Below are positions 1 to 7,322 of a stretch of DNA of 16,127 bases, one piece after another. Location: assembly GCA_021812745.1 (NCBI GenBank), contig JAKAMS010000016.1, positions 1 to 16,127 on the forward strand, given 5' to 3'. Position 1 is the stretch's first letter; every line of letters starts with the position of its first letter. The notes beneath the pieces are model-generated. The model saw only the letters and a program-made list of their open reading frames with translations. It had not been told where the DNA came from and made no database searches. The DNA comes from Bacteroidota bacterium. GTDB lineage: Bacteria; Bacteroidota; Ignavibacteria; Ignavibacteriales; Melioribacteraceae. A program made the position numbers and the translations under genes.

Positions 1-458
1 TTGGATTTGGTCTGGGATTAAATTTTTCTTGATGCCATCCTCTGCCGATAATCCAATCGCCCGGCTTGGAAGATTCAACAGCTTTAGCAACAATTGCTAT
101 TACTTCATCCCAATTTTTAGCGCCGTGTAAATCCAAAATTTGTTTGGAGTTCCCAATACCAAGAAAGTGTGCGTGGCTGTCATTGAACCCCGGGGCAACA
201 AACTTTCCATTTAAGTCAATCACTTTGGTAGAATCACTCAGATAATTTTTAATTTCCTCTGTAGAGCCGACGGCAAAAATTTTTCCGTCTTTTATTGCAA
301 CTGCTTCCGCTGTTGGATTTGTATCATCAAGTGTTGCAACAACACCATTTATTAAGATCAAATCGGCCGGATTTTTCACAATTTTTCCTCCGCAACTTTG
401 AATGAAAATCAACATCATTAAAGAAAGCGCTGTGGTTAGAATATTCTTAAAATTCATT
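1..458 (-). CDS. Lipoprotein amidohydrolase, YtcJ-like (partial, N-terminal 152 residues)
   Basis: The 3' end lies beyond the left edge. Reading leftward from ATG at 458, the protein starts with a lipoprotein signal: a Lys-containing n-region, a hydrophobic stretch and a lipobox-like IQSC with Cys22. It was therefore probably lipid-anchored and exported. The mature part opens with the small beta-sandwich typical of amidohydrolases (ADLILINGVVATLD, then AVAIKDGKIFAVGS), followed by VAPGFNDSHAHF, whose His95-x-His97 is the metal-binding HxH pair. Further on, DWIIGRGWHQEKF matches the signature of the YtcJ/Amidohydro_3 family of metal-dependent hydrolases. The substrate cannot be told. A ribosome-binding site (AGAGGTG) lies just upstream of the ATG. 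The family usually exceeds 500 residues, so about two thirds is missing. It is codirectional with the EamA gene but separated from it by 137 nt, so it probably has its own promoter. Confidence 0.88.
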
Positions 459-595
459 TACACCTCTTAATCTTACTGTTAAATGTAAAAGCAGCATAAA
501 AACAAGAATTTAATCCTTCAGCGAAAAATTTCTGTTTGTTCTATTTAATATGCTCACTTATTTTTTTCTTATTTCCCAACTCTATATTAAATATG

Positions 596-1495
596 CTACT
601 TCCGGTTTACAATTACTACTCCGCCTATAATAATTAATCCGCTAGTCAAAGTTAATATTGAAATTTGTTCGTTCAACAATAACCATGAACCGAAAAAAGT
701 AACGAACGGTTCTATGTATAAAAAAGCGCCGACTCTGGACGCATCCATCTCGCTTAATGCCTGAGCCCACAAAGTGTAAGCAACTCCGGAACAAAGAATT
801 CCTAGAAACAAAATTGATCCCCAGCCGCCAAAGGAAAGATTAACTACGTCTGAAATATTTTTTTGATTGATTGTAAACGGCGCAATAATAAGAGCAACAA
901 TAACAAATAAATAAAATGTTGTTGTGACCGGTGATAAAGTTAGAGTTGCTTTTTTGCTTGCCAGCGAATAGACCGACCAAGTTACTGAACTGGTTATGAT
1001 TAGCAGATCGCCTTTGTTCTTAATGAAATCGAGAGAAGTAAAATCGCCTTTGCTTACAAGAAAAATAAGTCCGAGAAATGAAATTATAATTCCGGTTGTT
1101 TGTGTAAAAGTTACTTTTTCATTGAAAAAAACTAATCCCATTATCACCATGAAAACGGGCGTTATGCCAACGATCCATCCGGTGTGTGATGCTGTTGTCC
1201 ATTGAAGTCCCGTAACCTGAATCCACAAATGAAAACACGCTATTGCTGCTAAAGCTATAATCCATTTTTCTTTTTTAAGATTGACGGAAAAACTTTTCTT
1301 TTGTTTGATAATGACAAACGCCAAGAAGAGTATTCCTAAAATCTGTCGGATAAATACAATTACTACAGGACTAACTTCGACCAGCGCCCGCTTTGTTGCG
1401 ATGAACGATAAACCCCATACAAATACAGCAAAAAGAAGTTTCCAAACAGTTTTAAGCCGCGGTGTGTTGTCTTTTATTTGAAAACTACCGCTCAT
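596..1495 (-). CDS. EamA/DMT-family inner-membrane permease
   Basis: This 299-residue protein is almost entirely hydrophobic, with about ten predicted transmembrane helices arranged as two EamA repeats (roughly residues 17-145 and 160-298). The first repeat carries the typical N-terminal pattern LLFAVFVWGLSFIATKRAL, and the second ends in LLLNEQISILTLTSGLIIIGGVVIV. The family (RhaT, YdcZ and RarD relatives) moves metabolites or drugs across the inner membrane; no substrate can be inferred here. The start codon overlaps the truA stop in an ATGA arrangement (1492-1495) and no clear ribosome-binding site precedes it. Translation is therefore probably coupled to truA, and the two form one operon. 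A DMT permease behind truA has no obvious functional tie to tRNA modification. Confidence 0.92.
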   Translation of the reverse strand: MSGSFQIKDNTPRLKTVWKLLFAVFVWGLSFIATKRALVEVSPVVIVFIRQILGILFLAFVIIKQKKSFSVNLKKEKWIIALAAIACFHLWIQVTGLQWTTASHTGWIVGITPVFMVIMGLVFFNEKVTFTQTTGIIISFLGLIFLVSKGDFTSLDFIKNKGDLLIITSSVTWSVYSLASKKATLTLSPVTTTFYLFVIVALIIAPFTINQKNISDVVNLSFGGWGSILFLGILCSGVAYTLWAQALSEMDASRVGAFLYIEPFVTFFGSWLLLNEQISILTLTSGLIIIGGVVIVNRK

Positions 1496-2298
1496 GACCG
1501 CCGCTTTGCTCTGCTTAACGAAGAGACGTTTATCATCGGACCAAAATCTTTTTCCATTTTCTCTGCTTCATACGTAACATATTCAAGAAAAAGCCCGGAC
1601 GGCGGAGCCGTATATTTTGCCGGAGTTGGTGATTCATGCTCTAGAAAATATTTAAGATCTTTTTCGGTTAGTTTGCCTCTGCCAATTTCAACAAGCACAC
1701 CGATCATTCTACGAACCATCTTCCACAAGAAATGTGAGCCGATAATGCGGATTAAGATCAAATCCCCTTCTACTTTTAATTGCACGTCTTCAATCAAAAC
1801 TTTGGTAGATTTTTCCAGATCGTCTTGATCTGCAAAAGAAATATAATCATGCATGCCAATAAAAAGTTTTGAAGCTCGTTCCATCTTTTCAAAATTCAAC
1901 TGGTCTTTGATCCACCAGACAAATGGTTTGCCAAATGCGGTTCTCCGTTTTGAAATTTGATAAACGTAGCTTCTGCTTTTTGCATCGTGCCTCGCGTGAA
2001 AATTCGGATGAGTTTTTTCAACCTCAAGTATGCATATGTCGGCTGGTAATTCATCATTTAATTTCATCCGGATTATTTCCGGCGCAAGCATAGTCTTTAC
2101 ATCAAGATGCGCAACTTGATTGAGAGCATGAACGCCGGCATCGGTTCTTCCGGAACCTTGAATATCAACCCGCTCTCCTTTGAAAAGATGCGCCGCAATT
2201 TCCATCAATTTGCCTTGAACGCTTTTTGCGTTCTTCTGCATTTGCCAGCCGCTGTAGCGAGTGCCGTCGTATTCTATATATAACTTGAACCTGCCCAT
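1492..2298 (-). CDS. truA: tRNA pseudouridine synthase A (U38-40)
   Basis: TruA isomerises uridines 38-40 of the tRNA anticodon stem-loop to pseudouridine. The protein has 268 residues, the usual length. It opens with KLYIEYDGTRYSGWQ, and the catalytic Asp is Asp53 in GSGRTDAGVHA. Further family marks are ARHDAKSRSYVYQI, GSHFLWKMVRRMIGVLVEIGRGK and the C-terminal TAPPSGLFLEYV. The ATG at 2298 is 9 nt after the stop of rhuM-fic and has only a poor ribosome-binding sequence (TTAGAAGATCATC before ATG). The first 44 nt of the gene are repeated, diverged, about 1 kb upstream (3286-3326) behind a better ribosome-binding site. I infer that this copy's 5' end arrived with the inserted rhuM-fic gene and now starts truA. 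Expression probably depends on readthrough from rhuM-fic. Confidence 0.96.
   Translation of the reverse strand: MGRFKLYIEYDGTRYSGWQMQKNAKSVQGKLMEIAAHLFKGERVDIQGSGRTDAGVHALNQVAHLDVKTMLAPEIIRMKLNDELPADICILEVEKTHPNFHARHDAKSRSYVYQISKRRTAFGKPFVWWIKDQLNFEKMERASKLFIGMHDYISFADQDDLEKSTKVLIEDVQLKVEGDLILIRIIGSHFLWKMVRRMIGVLVEIGRGKLTEKDLKYFLEHESPTPAKYTAPPSGLFLEYVTYEAEKMEKDFGPMINVSSLSRAKRRS
2255..2298 (-). repeat. Direct repeat copy B: 5' end of intact truA
   Basis: This segment encodes MGRFKLYIEYDGTR plus the first two bases of the next codon and is the working start of truA. It matches 3286-3326 at 36 of 41 aligned bases plus one extra codon (GGC after ATG), with 20 consecutive identical bases (plus strand 2264-2283 against 3295-3314). 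The two Arg3/Arg2 codons differ (AGG against CGT), as do the Lys (AAG/AAA) and Gly (GGC/GGT) codons, all synonymously. One change is Arg to His. Confidence 0.9.
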
Positions 2299-2307
2299 GA
2301 TGATCTT

Positions 2308-3285
2308 CTAATTTTTTTTGTTAATTAAATTAACCACGACTTTTATCATAATTTCTTTTTCTTTCGGATTGCTTTCCGCTATCATTAAGCATAAAGCTAC
2401 AAGTGCGTTATCAGCAATTCGTTTTTCGCCTGAAGATGAATAAAGAAAATTATTTTTTGCAAGATACATGATAAACAATGCCGCGGCTATTCTCTTGTTC
2501 CCGTCTATAAACGAGTGGTTTTTTATTGCCAGATAAAGTAGTGTTGCTGCTTTTTCCTCTAAGCTGGGATATAGTTCTTTTTTACCAAAAGTTTGATAAA
2601 GTGTATTTAGAGTGCTTTGGAACGAGCCGTCTTTTTGTTTTCCAAATAAAGATGAACCGCCGTATTTTGTTTTTAGTGATGAGATTAATTCGTTAGCATC
2701 TTCGTTATTAATCTTATAGCTTTCTATGGTTTCATGTTTTCCGATTTGTAATTTTTGATGGTCGTATTTGTCTAGAATCTCTAAAGCATAGGAATATTCG
2801 CTTATTACCTTTATTAATCCAAGGGCTTCGTCCTTGTTAAGGTCATATGCATTAGTTACCTGACCAACCAAACGAACCACATTTGAGATATCTTTTTCTT
2901 TGTACTCAGTCAACGATTTTTTTCTTAGAAGATGTTTTTTTAGAACAGTAGTTGCCCAAATTCGAAATTTCGTTCCCTGTAACGATTTAACTCGATAACC
3001 AACTGAGATTATTACATCAAGATTATAAAAGTTAGTATCGTATGATTTTCCGTCACTGGCAGTTATCCGGAATTTCCGGATAACTGAATCTTCGCCTAAT
3101 TCGCCCTCCTTAAACACGTTTTTTATGTGTTCGTTAACCGTTCTCACATCTTTCTGAAAAAGCTGAGACATTTGTTTTTGAGTCAACCAAATCGTTTCTT
3201 CGTCAACATGAACCTCTAATGAAAGTTCGTTTTGATCTGCTTTATAAAGTTCTATCTCTTCTTTTACTATGTTTATATTTTTCAT
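2308..3285 (-). CDS. RhuM-family protein with C-terminal Fic/Doc domain
   Basis: I start this gene at 3285 (MKNINIVKEE), giving 325 residues. The open frame extends to 3378, but the extra residues translate the truA remnant in the wrong frame. Residues about 15-125 are the RhuM region: TIWLTQKQMSQLFQKDVRTVNEHIKNVFKEGEL resembles a DNA-binding helix-turn-helix, followed by NFYNLDVIISVGYRVKSLQGTKFRIWAT. The C-terminal half is a Fic/Doc fold with HSFIDGNKR at residues 257-265, which keeps His, Phe, acidic, Gly, Asn and Arg of the active-site loop. Fic proteins typically AMPylate targets; Doc phosphorylates EF-Tu. The loop here is intermediate (GNKR: Gly as in Fic, NKR as in Doc). No separate antitoxin is visible. 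The gene sits inside the 5' end of truA, and its start overlaps the remnant's stop (TAATG). A toxin or regulator role is inferred. Confidence 0.88.
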   Translation of the reverse strand: MKNINIVKEEIELYKADQNELSLEVHVDEETIWLTQKQMSQLFQKDVRTVNEHIKNVFKEGELGEDSVIRKFRITASDGKSYDTNFYNLDVIISVGYRVKSLQGTKFRIWATTVLKKHLLRKKSLTEYKEKDISNVVRLVGQVTNAYDLNKDEALGLIKVISEYSYALEILDKYDHQKLQIGKHETIESYKINNEDANELISSLKTKYGGSSLFGKQKDGSFQSTLNTLYQTFGKKELYPSLEEKAATLLYLAIKNHSFIDGNKRIAAALFIMYLAKNNFLYSSSGEKRIADNALVALCLMIAESNPKEKEIMIKVVVNLINKKN

Positions 3286-3326
3286 TAGTGAGTACCGTCG
3301 TATTCTATATATAATTTGAAACGCAT
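3285..3326 (-). pseudogene. truA: truA 5' remnant, 13-residue leader ORF
   Basis: The frame from ATG at 3326 reads MRFKLYIEYDGTH and then TAA. It is a TruA N-terminus cut off within the conserved YDGT(R/H) segment. A proper ribosome-binding site (AAGGA, 5 nt spacing) precedes it. I infer it is the original truA start in this genome, separated from the rest of the gene by entry of rhuM-fic. Its stop codon overlaps the rhuM-fic ATG by one base, so ribosomes finishing it could reinitiate on rhuM-fic. Bases 3286-3326 form direct repeat copy A, matching 2255-2298. Confidence 0.82.
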
Positions 3327-3331
3327 GGATT

Positions 3332-3336
3332 TCCTT
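3332..3336 (-). promoter_or_regulatory. Ribosome-binding site of the truA remnant / rhuM-fic
   Basis: On the minus strand AAGGA sits 5 nt before the ATG of the truncated truA leader. This is a better site than the one before the intact truA. It supports the view that the upstream copy is the ancestral truA start, whose translation signal now serves rhuM-fic. Confidence 0.65.
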
Positions 3337-3405
3337 AATGTTGATAGTTAAAATAAGGATAGATAAATTAAAACACATATTAGTTAGAAAGGAGTTTGAA
3401 ACAAT

Positions 3406-4013
3406 ATGGGCAATAAAGATCCGCGCATAGATGCTTACATAGCGAAGTCAAAAGATTTTGCAAAACCAATCTAAAACATTTTAGAGAACTCGTTCATAAA
3501 GCTTGTCCCGAAGCGGAAGAAACTATTAAATGGGGCGTTCCTTCTTATGAGTACAACGGTCCGTATTGTATGTCCCCCGCATTTAAGGAACATTGCGCAA
3601 TTGTATTCTGGAAAGCCCGACTTATGAAGGATCCGGCTCTTGTTGCAAATGCTAAGTCAGAGGTTTCGATGGGGCATCTAAAAAAAATTGCTTCTCTTAA
3701 AGATCTTCCCAAAGACAAAGTCTTGATTTCATATTTGAAAGAAGCTGCTAAGCTAAATAAAGAAGGGGCAAAACTTCCGCCTAGATTAAAAGTAAAGAAA
3801 GAATTGGTTGTACCGGATAGCTTTTTAAAAGCCCTTAAGAAAAACAGAAAAGCATCCGAGACTTTCAAAAATTTTTCTAATTCAAAGAAGAAAGATTATG
3901 TTGATTGGGTCACAGAAGCAAAAATAGATGAAACAAGAAAGAAAAGAATTGCAACTTCAGTTGAGTGGCTTGCGGAAGGAAAATCTAGGAACTGGAAATA
4001 TATGCGCAAATAA
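3406..4013 (+). pseudogene. YdeI/OmdA-like protein (DUF1801), frameshifted
   Basis: ATG at 3406 follows a ribosome-binding site (AAAGGAG at 3388-3394). The first frame encodes MGNKDPRIDAYIAKSKDFAKPI and stops at 3472-3474. Reading on in the next frame from 3471 gives LKHFRELVHKACPEAEETIKWGVPSYEYNG and continues to 4013. One missing base near 3471 thus joins both parts into about 202 residues, the usual length. The N-terminal half is a DUF1801 domain (KWGVPSYEYNG, then the APAFK-like SPAFKEHCAIVFW). The C-terminal part (VPDSFLKALKKNRKASETFKNFSNSKKKDYVDWV, then RIATSVEWLAEGK) is the YdeI/OmpD-associated region, linked in some bacteria to resistance against antimicrobial peptides. Either the gene is broken or there is a sequence error. 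The downstream part from ATG 3570 could still be made as a fragment. Confidence 0.85.
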
Positions 4014-4045
4014 ATTATAGTCCACTTTTATCTGGCTGCTTCCGG

Positions 4046-4975
4046 TTATATTGACGACAAAAATTTTATTTCCTTGTGAAGTATTGTCGCTTTAAGCGGA
4101 ATCTTTCCGATCATCTCGCCGTCGGCTTCAATCAAACACGCTGCGCCAATCGGTTCAATCGAACAACTATCCACTTCTTTATAAATTATCTGAGGGTGAT
4201 TAACGGGCAGACATTTTCTAATTGTTGCAAGGTTTTTAAGGTAGTCAAACAAGCTAACTTCAGCGGCAAGTGTAATCGAAATTTTTCCGTCATTAACTTT
4301 TGCTTCCGGCGCGATTCCTAATCCGCTCCCAAAATATTTTCCGTTGGCAAGGCACAGGATTAACAATCTTCCGCTCCAATTAAAACTCTCCGACTCGATT
4401 TTCAATTGCTTTCTTTTGTAATTCAAAAAACCCAGCACCGTTGCTTTGAAAAAGTCGAAGTTAGGTCCGTAAATTTTTTTCCCTTCGTTAACTCGTTTGG
4501 CAACTTCGGCACCTAGACCAATATCGGCAATGTTGTTAAAATACCGGACGGCGTTTTCACCCTTCATGTTTTTGTACTCAATTTTGCCAACATCAATCTG
4601 GTTTGTGGAATCGTTCAGAATCAAATCTTTCAGATCAGAAAGTTTTTTCGAAAGTTTGAATGTGCGGGCAAAATCATTTCCGCTTCCGAACGGATAAAGT
4701 CCTACAATTAAGTTTTCTCTTTTTGATTTCTCTACTTCCATTATACCGTTGACAACTTCGCTCATCGTTCCATCGCCGCCGGCAGCAATTAAATAGTCTG
4801 TGCCGCTCAGTACCGCATTTCTAGCGAGTTCTATCGCATGTCCGTTTCCATTTGTAACCGATACCCAGACTAAAAATTCATCGCCAAATGCGTCCTCGAT
4901 TTCCTTAATTGTTCTTTCGGTATGTTTAAAACGTCCGTTGATTACAAAGTGTAATTTTTTCTTATCTGCCTGCAA
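4046..4975 (-). CDS. Diacylglycerol-kinase-family lipid kinase (YegS/DagK type)
   Basis: This 309-residue protein belongs to the DAGK catalytic family, which phosphorylates lipid substrates such as diacylglycerol, or sphingoid or other long-chain alcohols, with ATP. The nucleotide-binding motif GGDGT is at residues 66-70, followed by MSEVVNGIM, and GLYPFGSGNDFAR at about 92-104 is the second family signature. The C-terminal half has the beta-sandwich features NGKYFGSGLGIAPEAKVNDGKISI and IEADGEMIG. No signal peptide or membrane segment is seen; it should act at the inner face of the membrane. The start is TTG at 4975: a GAGGA ribosome-binding site precedes it by 4 nt, an in-frame stop lies further upstream, and no ATG intervenes. 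The gene converges on the YdeI-like gene with a 32-nt gap. Exact substrate unknown. Confidence 0.92.
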   Translation of the reverse strand: MQADKKKLHFVINGRFKHTERTIKEIEDAFGDEFLVWVSVTNGNGHAIELARNAVLSGTDYLIAAGGDGTMSEVVNGIMEVEKSKRENLIVGLYPFGSGNDFARTFKLSKKLSDLKDLILNDSTNQIDVGKIEYKNMKGENAVRYFNNIADIGLGAEVAKRVNEGKKIYGPNFDFFKATVLGFLNYKRKQLKIESESFNWSGRLLILCLANGKYFGSGLGIAPEAKVNDGKISITLAAEVSLFDYLKNLATIRKCLPVNHPQIIYKEVDSCSIEPIGAACLIEADGEMIGKIPLKATILHKEIKFLSSI

Positions 4976-4979
4976 TATT

Positions 4980-4984
4980 TCCTC
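4980..4984 (-). promoter_or_regulatory. Ribosome-binding site deciding a TTG start
   Basis: GAGGA on the minus strand lies 4 nt before the TTG at 4975-4973. It justifies the non-ATG start of the lipid kinase; the nearest upstream ATGs are out of frame. Confidence 0.65.
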
Positions 4985-5115
4985 TAATGCTTAGCATAAA
5001 ATATTGATGTGATTATCATTTTTCCCAGCAAAAGTTTTCCATCAAATGATTCGTGTTCAATTATAATATTTATTGATAGAGAAGGCAAGAATTTGTTTTT
5101 CAACACAGATTGTTA

Positions 5116-5147
5116 AATGATTATAGTGAACGGTTTTCATATTTTTG
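5116..5147 (+). promoter_or_regulatory. Putative Bacteroidota-type promoter of the acyl-CoA synthetase gene
   Basis: TATTTTTG at 5140-5147 fits the -7 consensus TAnnTTTG exactly. Twenty bases upstream, AATG at 5116-5119 is only a half match to the -33 TTTG. The expected start, near 5154, would give a leader of about 55 nt containing the inverted repeat at 5161-5176. Confidence 0.4.
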
Positions 5148-5176
5148 ATTGTAGTATTTCCGGTTTTGGAAAACCG
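5131..5176 (+). promoter_or_regulatory. CGGTTTT half-sites with inverted repeat (possible operator or leader hairpin)
   Basis: CGGTTTT occurs at 5131-5137 and again exactly 30 bp on at 5161-5167, where it faces AAAACCG (5170-5176) to form a perfect 7-bp inverted repeat around GG. The first half-site lies just before the putative -7 box and the palindrome just after the expected start. This is a plausible place for a repressor, or for a small RNA hairpin with a TGGA tetraloop. Function is inferred. Confidence 0.35.
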
Positions 5177-5210
5177 CATCTAAAAATATTTTCCGCATCA
5201 AGGAATCAAA

Positions 5211-7280
5211 ATGAATTCTCTTAAAAATTTCTTTTACCCGCAATCAATCTGCATCGCCGGCGCATCTACCAAAGAAAAAAGCATTGGCTATGAACTTTTG
5301 AAAACCATAAAGCTTTACGGTTACACGGGAAAAGTTTTTCCGGTAAATCCGAAAGCCGATGATGTGCTTAGCTACAAGTGTTATCACTCAATAGAAAAGA
5401 TTGATGAGCAGATTGATCTTGGAATAATTGTCGTTCCAAAACAATTCGCGGAAGAATCTGTTGATGCCTTGCTGAAAAAAAATGTAAAATCAATCATACT
5501 CATAACCGCGGGATTTAAGGAGACGGGCAAAGAAGGTGAGGACGCAGAAAAACGAATAGTTGAAAAAATAAAAGCAGCTAGCGCTCGAATGGTTGGACCG
5601 AACTGCATGGGTGTAATTAACACCATTAATGAAATTAAGCTTAACGCGACTTTTGTAGCGGAACAGCCCGAGACCGGCGCAACAGGCTTTTTGTCTCAGA
5701 GTGGCGCGCTAGGCGCGGCGGTTTTGAATTCACTTCGTGAGACTGATATTAAATTTGCTCATTTCATAAGCGTTGGTAACAAAGCCGATATAAACGAAAA
5801 TGATCTCCTTCATTTCTGGCAAAACGATAATAACATTAAGACGCTCACGTTTTATCTTGAAAGTTTTGTCAATGGTTTTGAGTTCATCCAGCCATTCATT
5901 ACAGGAAGAATTTCTAAACCCACCATTGTCTTAAAAGCAGGCAAAACCGAGAGCGGCATGAAGGCGGCGTCTTCGCATACGGGTGCGCTTAGCGGAAAAG
6001 ATAAAGTTGTTGATGCGTTGCTAAATCAATTCGGAATTATACGCGCCGATAATTTGAATGAGCTCTTTAATACTGCAAAAGGATTTGAAAATTTTAAAAT
6101 GCCAAAAGGAAACAGAGTTGCAGTTATAACCAACGCCGGAGGACCGGCAATCTTATGTGTTGATTCACTTGAAAAAGAAAAATTATCGCTGGCTACATTT
6201 AGCACAGAAACTAAAAAACAACTTCGGGAAATTGTACACCCCGAAGGCAGCATTGAAAATCCAGTTGATTTACTCCCCGGCGGCACGGCAGATATTTATA
6301 AAAAAGTAAATGAAATTGTCGCAGCAGATGAAAATGTTGATGCGGTTATTTCAATTTTTGTCGAGCCTGTAATGGTGGCTCCATTTGACGTAATTGAAAG
6401 TGTTTATTCCATTCAATCGGAAAAACCGATTCTGCAAGTCGTAATGCCTTTACCTGAGTTTTGGGGAAAATACCGAAAGCTTTCATCACAAAAATTACCT
6501 TTATTTAGAAATCCGGAAGATCCGGCGGAAATATTATCGAACATGCTCTTCCATTCCGCTCATCAGCAAAGACTCGCTAAAGATAGAGAGGAATACAACT
6601 CGCTTTTAAATGTGAAACCGATAACAAACAATTTTAATAGCGGTTTTATTTCACAAAATGAGATTGAACAAATTTGTAACCATTATAATGTTCCGATAAT
6701 AAAAAGTCGGTTGACTAAACATGCCGATCTTGAAAATATTGACGCGGCGCTCTATCCGCTTGTTCTAAAAGGAATAAACACAAAAGTAATTCACAAATCG
6801 GAATTGAGCGCAGTTAAACTAAACATCAAAAACAAAAAAGAATTATTAATTGCTGCCGATGAAATTAACAAAAGCTTTATTTTCGCCGGCTTTGAAGTTG
6901 AAGAATTTCTTGTTCAACAATTCGTAAAGACAAAACATGAGTTGTTAATTGGCGGTTTCCGGGATCCGTCTTTTGGAGCAATCATAATGTTTGGTTCCGG
7001 CGGAAAATATGTTGAGGTATTCGAAGACACCTCGATCAAATCATGTTATCTCTCCGATGACGATGTTGAAAGAATGATTAACGAAACCAGCATTGGCAAA
7101 ATTTTACACGGCGTGCGGAGAGAATTGCCATGTGACGTTTCGGAATTGAAGCGTATTATTAAGGCGTGCGCATTAATGATGATTGAGAACAAAAACATAA
7201 TTGAGTTTGATTTGAACCCTCTGATTGTAGGCGAGGACGATAAATATTACGCGGTTGACGCACGAATTAAAATTGATTAA
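5211..7280 (+). CDS. Acetate/acyl-CoA ligase (ADP-forming), fused alpha-beta
   Basis: The 689-residue protein matches ADP-forming acetyl-CoA synthetase, which converts acyl-CoA + ADP + Pi to acid + CoA + ATP and makes ATP by substrate-level phosphorylation in fermentation. An N-terminal CoA-binding Rossmann domain (about 1-135; CIAGAST at 14-20, GPNCMG at 129-134) is followed by succinyl-CoA-ligase-like domains (about 150-460). Here SSHTGALSGKD carries His256, matching the phosphorylated His of ACD alpha subunits. The C-terminal ATP-grasp domain (about 478-689) has KGINTKVIHKSELSAVKLN with His528, FGAIIMFGSGGKYVEV, and EFDLNPL near the end. No GNAT domain follows, which argues against a Pat-type protein acetyltransferase. 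The start is supported by AAGGA at 5200-5204. The substrate could be acetate, propionate or branched acids. The next gene, glgA, follows after 72 nt. Confidence 0.92.
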   Translation: MNSLKNFFYPQSICIAGASTKEKSIGYELLKTIKLYGYTGKVFPVNPKADDVLSYKCYHSIEKIDEQIDLGIIVVPKQFAEESVDALLKKNVKSIILITAGFKETGKEGEDAEKRIVEKIKAASARMVGPNCMGVINTINEIKLNATFVAEQPETGATGFLSQSGALGAAVLNSLRETDIKFAHFISVGNKADINENDLLHFWQNDNNIKTLTFYLESFVNGFEFIQPFITGRISKPTIVLKAGKTESGMKAASSHTGALSGKDKVVDALLNQFGIIRADNLNELFNTAKGFENFKMPKGNRVAVITNAGGPAILCVDSLEKEKLSLATFSTETKKQLREIVHPEGSIENPVDLLPGGTADIYKKVNEIVAADENVDAVISIFVEPVMVAPFDVIESVYSIQSEKPILQVVMPLPEFWGKYRKLSSQKLPLFRNPEDPAEILSNMLFHSAHQQRLAKDREEYNSLLNVKPITNNFNSGFISQNEIEQICNHYNVPIIKSRLTKHADLENIDAALYPLVLKGINTKVIHKSELSAVKLNIKNKKELLIAADEINKSFIFAGFEVEEFLVQQFVKTKHELLIGGFRDPSFGAIIMFGSGGKYVEVFEDTSIKSCYLSDDDVERMINETSIGKILHGVRRELPCDVSELKRIIKACALMMIENKNIIEFDLNPLIVGEDDKYYAVDARIKID

Positions 7281-7322
7281 CCCTTTTGTGTCTTCAAACT
7301 TCTTCATTCTACTTTCTTTCAC

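Noticed and set aside
540..600. Near-repeats of AATATGCT and ACTT between the amidohydrolase and EamA genes
   Set aside because: They are short, imperfect and in AT-rich sequence; chance is sufficient.
2308..3285. A complete insertion sequence or integrase responsible for the rhuM-fic insertion
   Set aside because: No transposase, recombinase or terminal inverted repeats are visible; only the duplicated truA start marks the junctions.
3286..3378. An in-frame N-terminal extension of rhuM-fic by 31 residues
   Set aside because: Much of it (3286-3326) is the truA remnant read in a different frame, it has no ribosome-binding site, and RhuM homology begins around MKNINIVKEE.
5384..5626. Antisense and overlapping open frames of 60-150 codons throughout the window
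   Set aside because: They lie inside clearly conserved genes on the other strand or frame, have no recognisable domains and are expected by chance.
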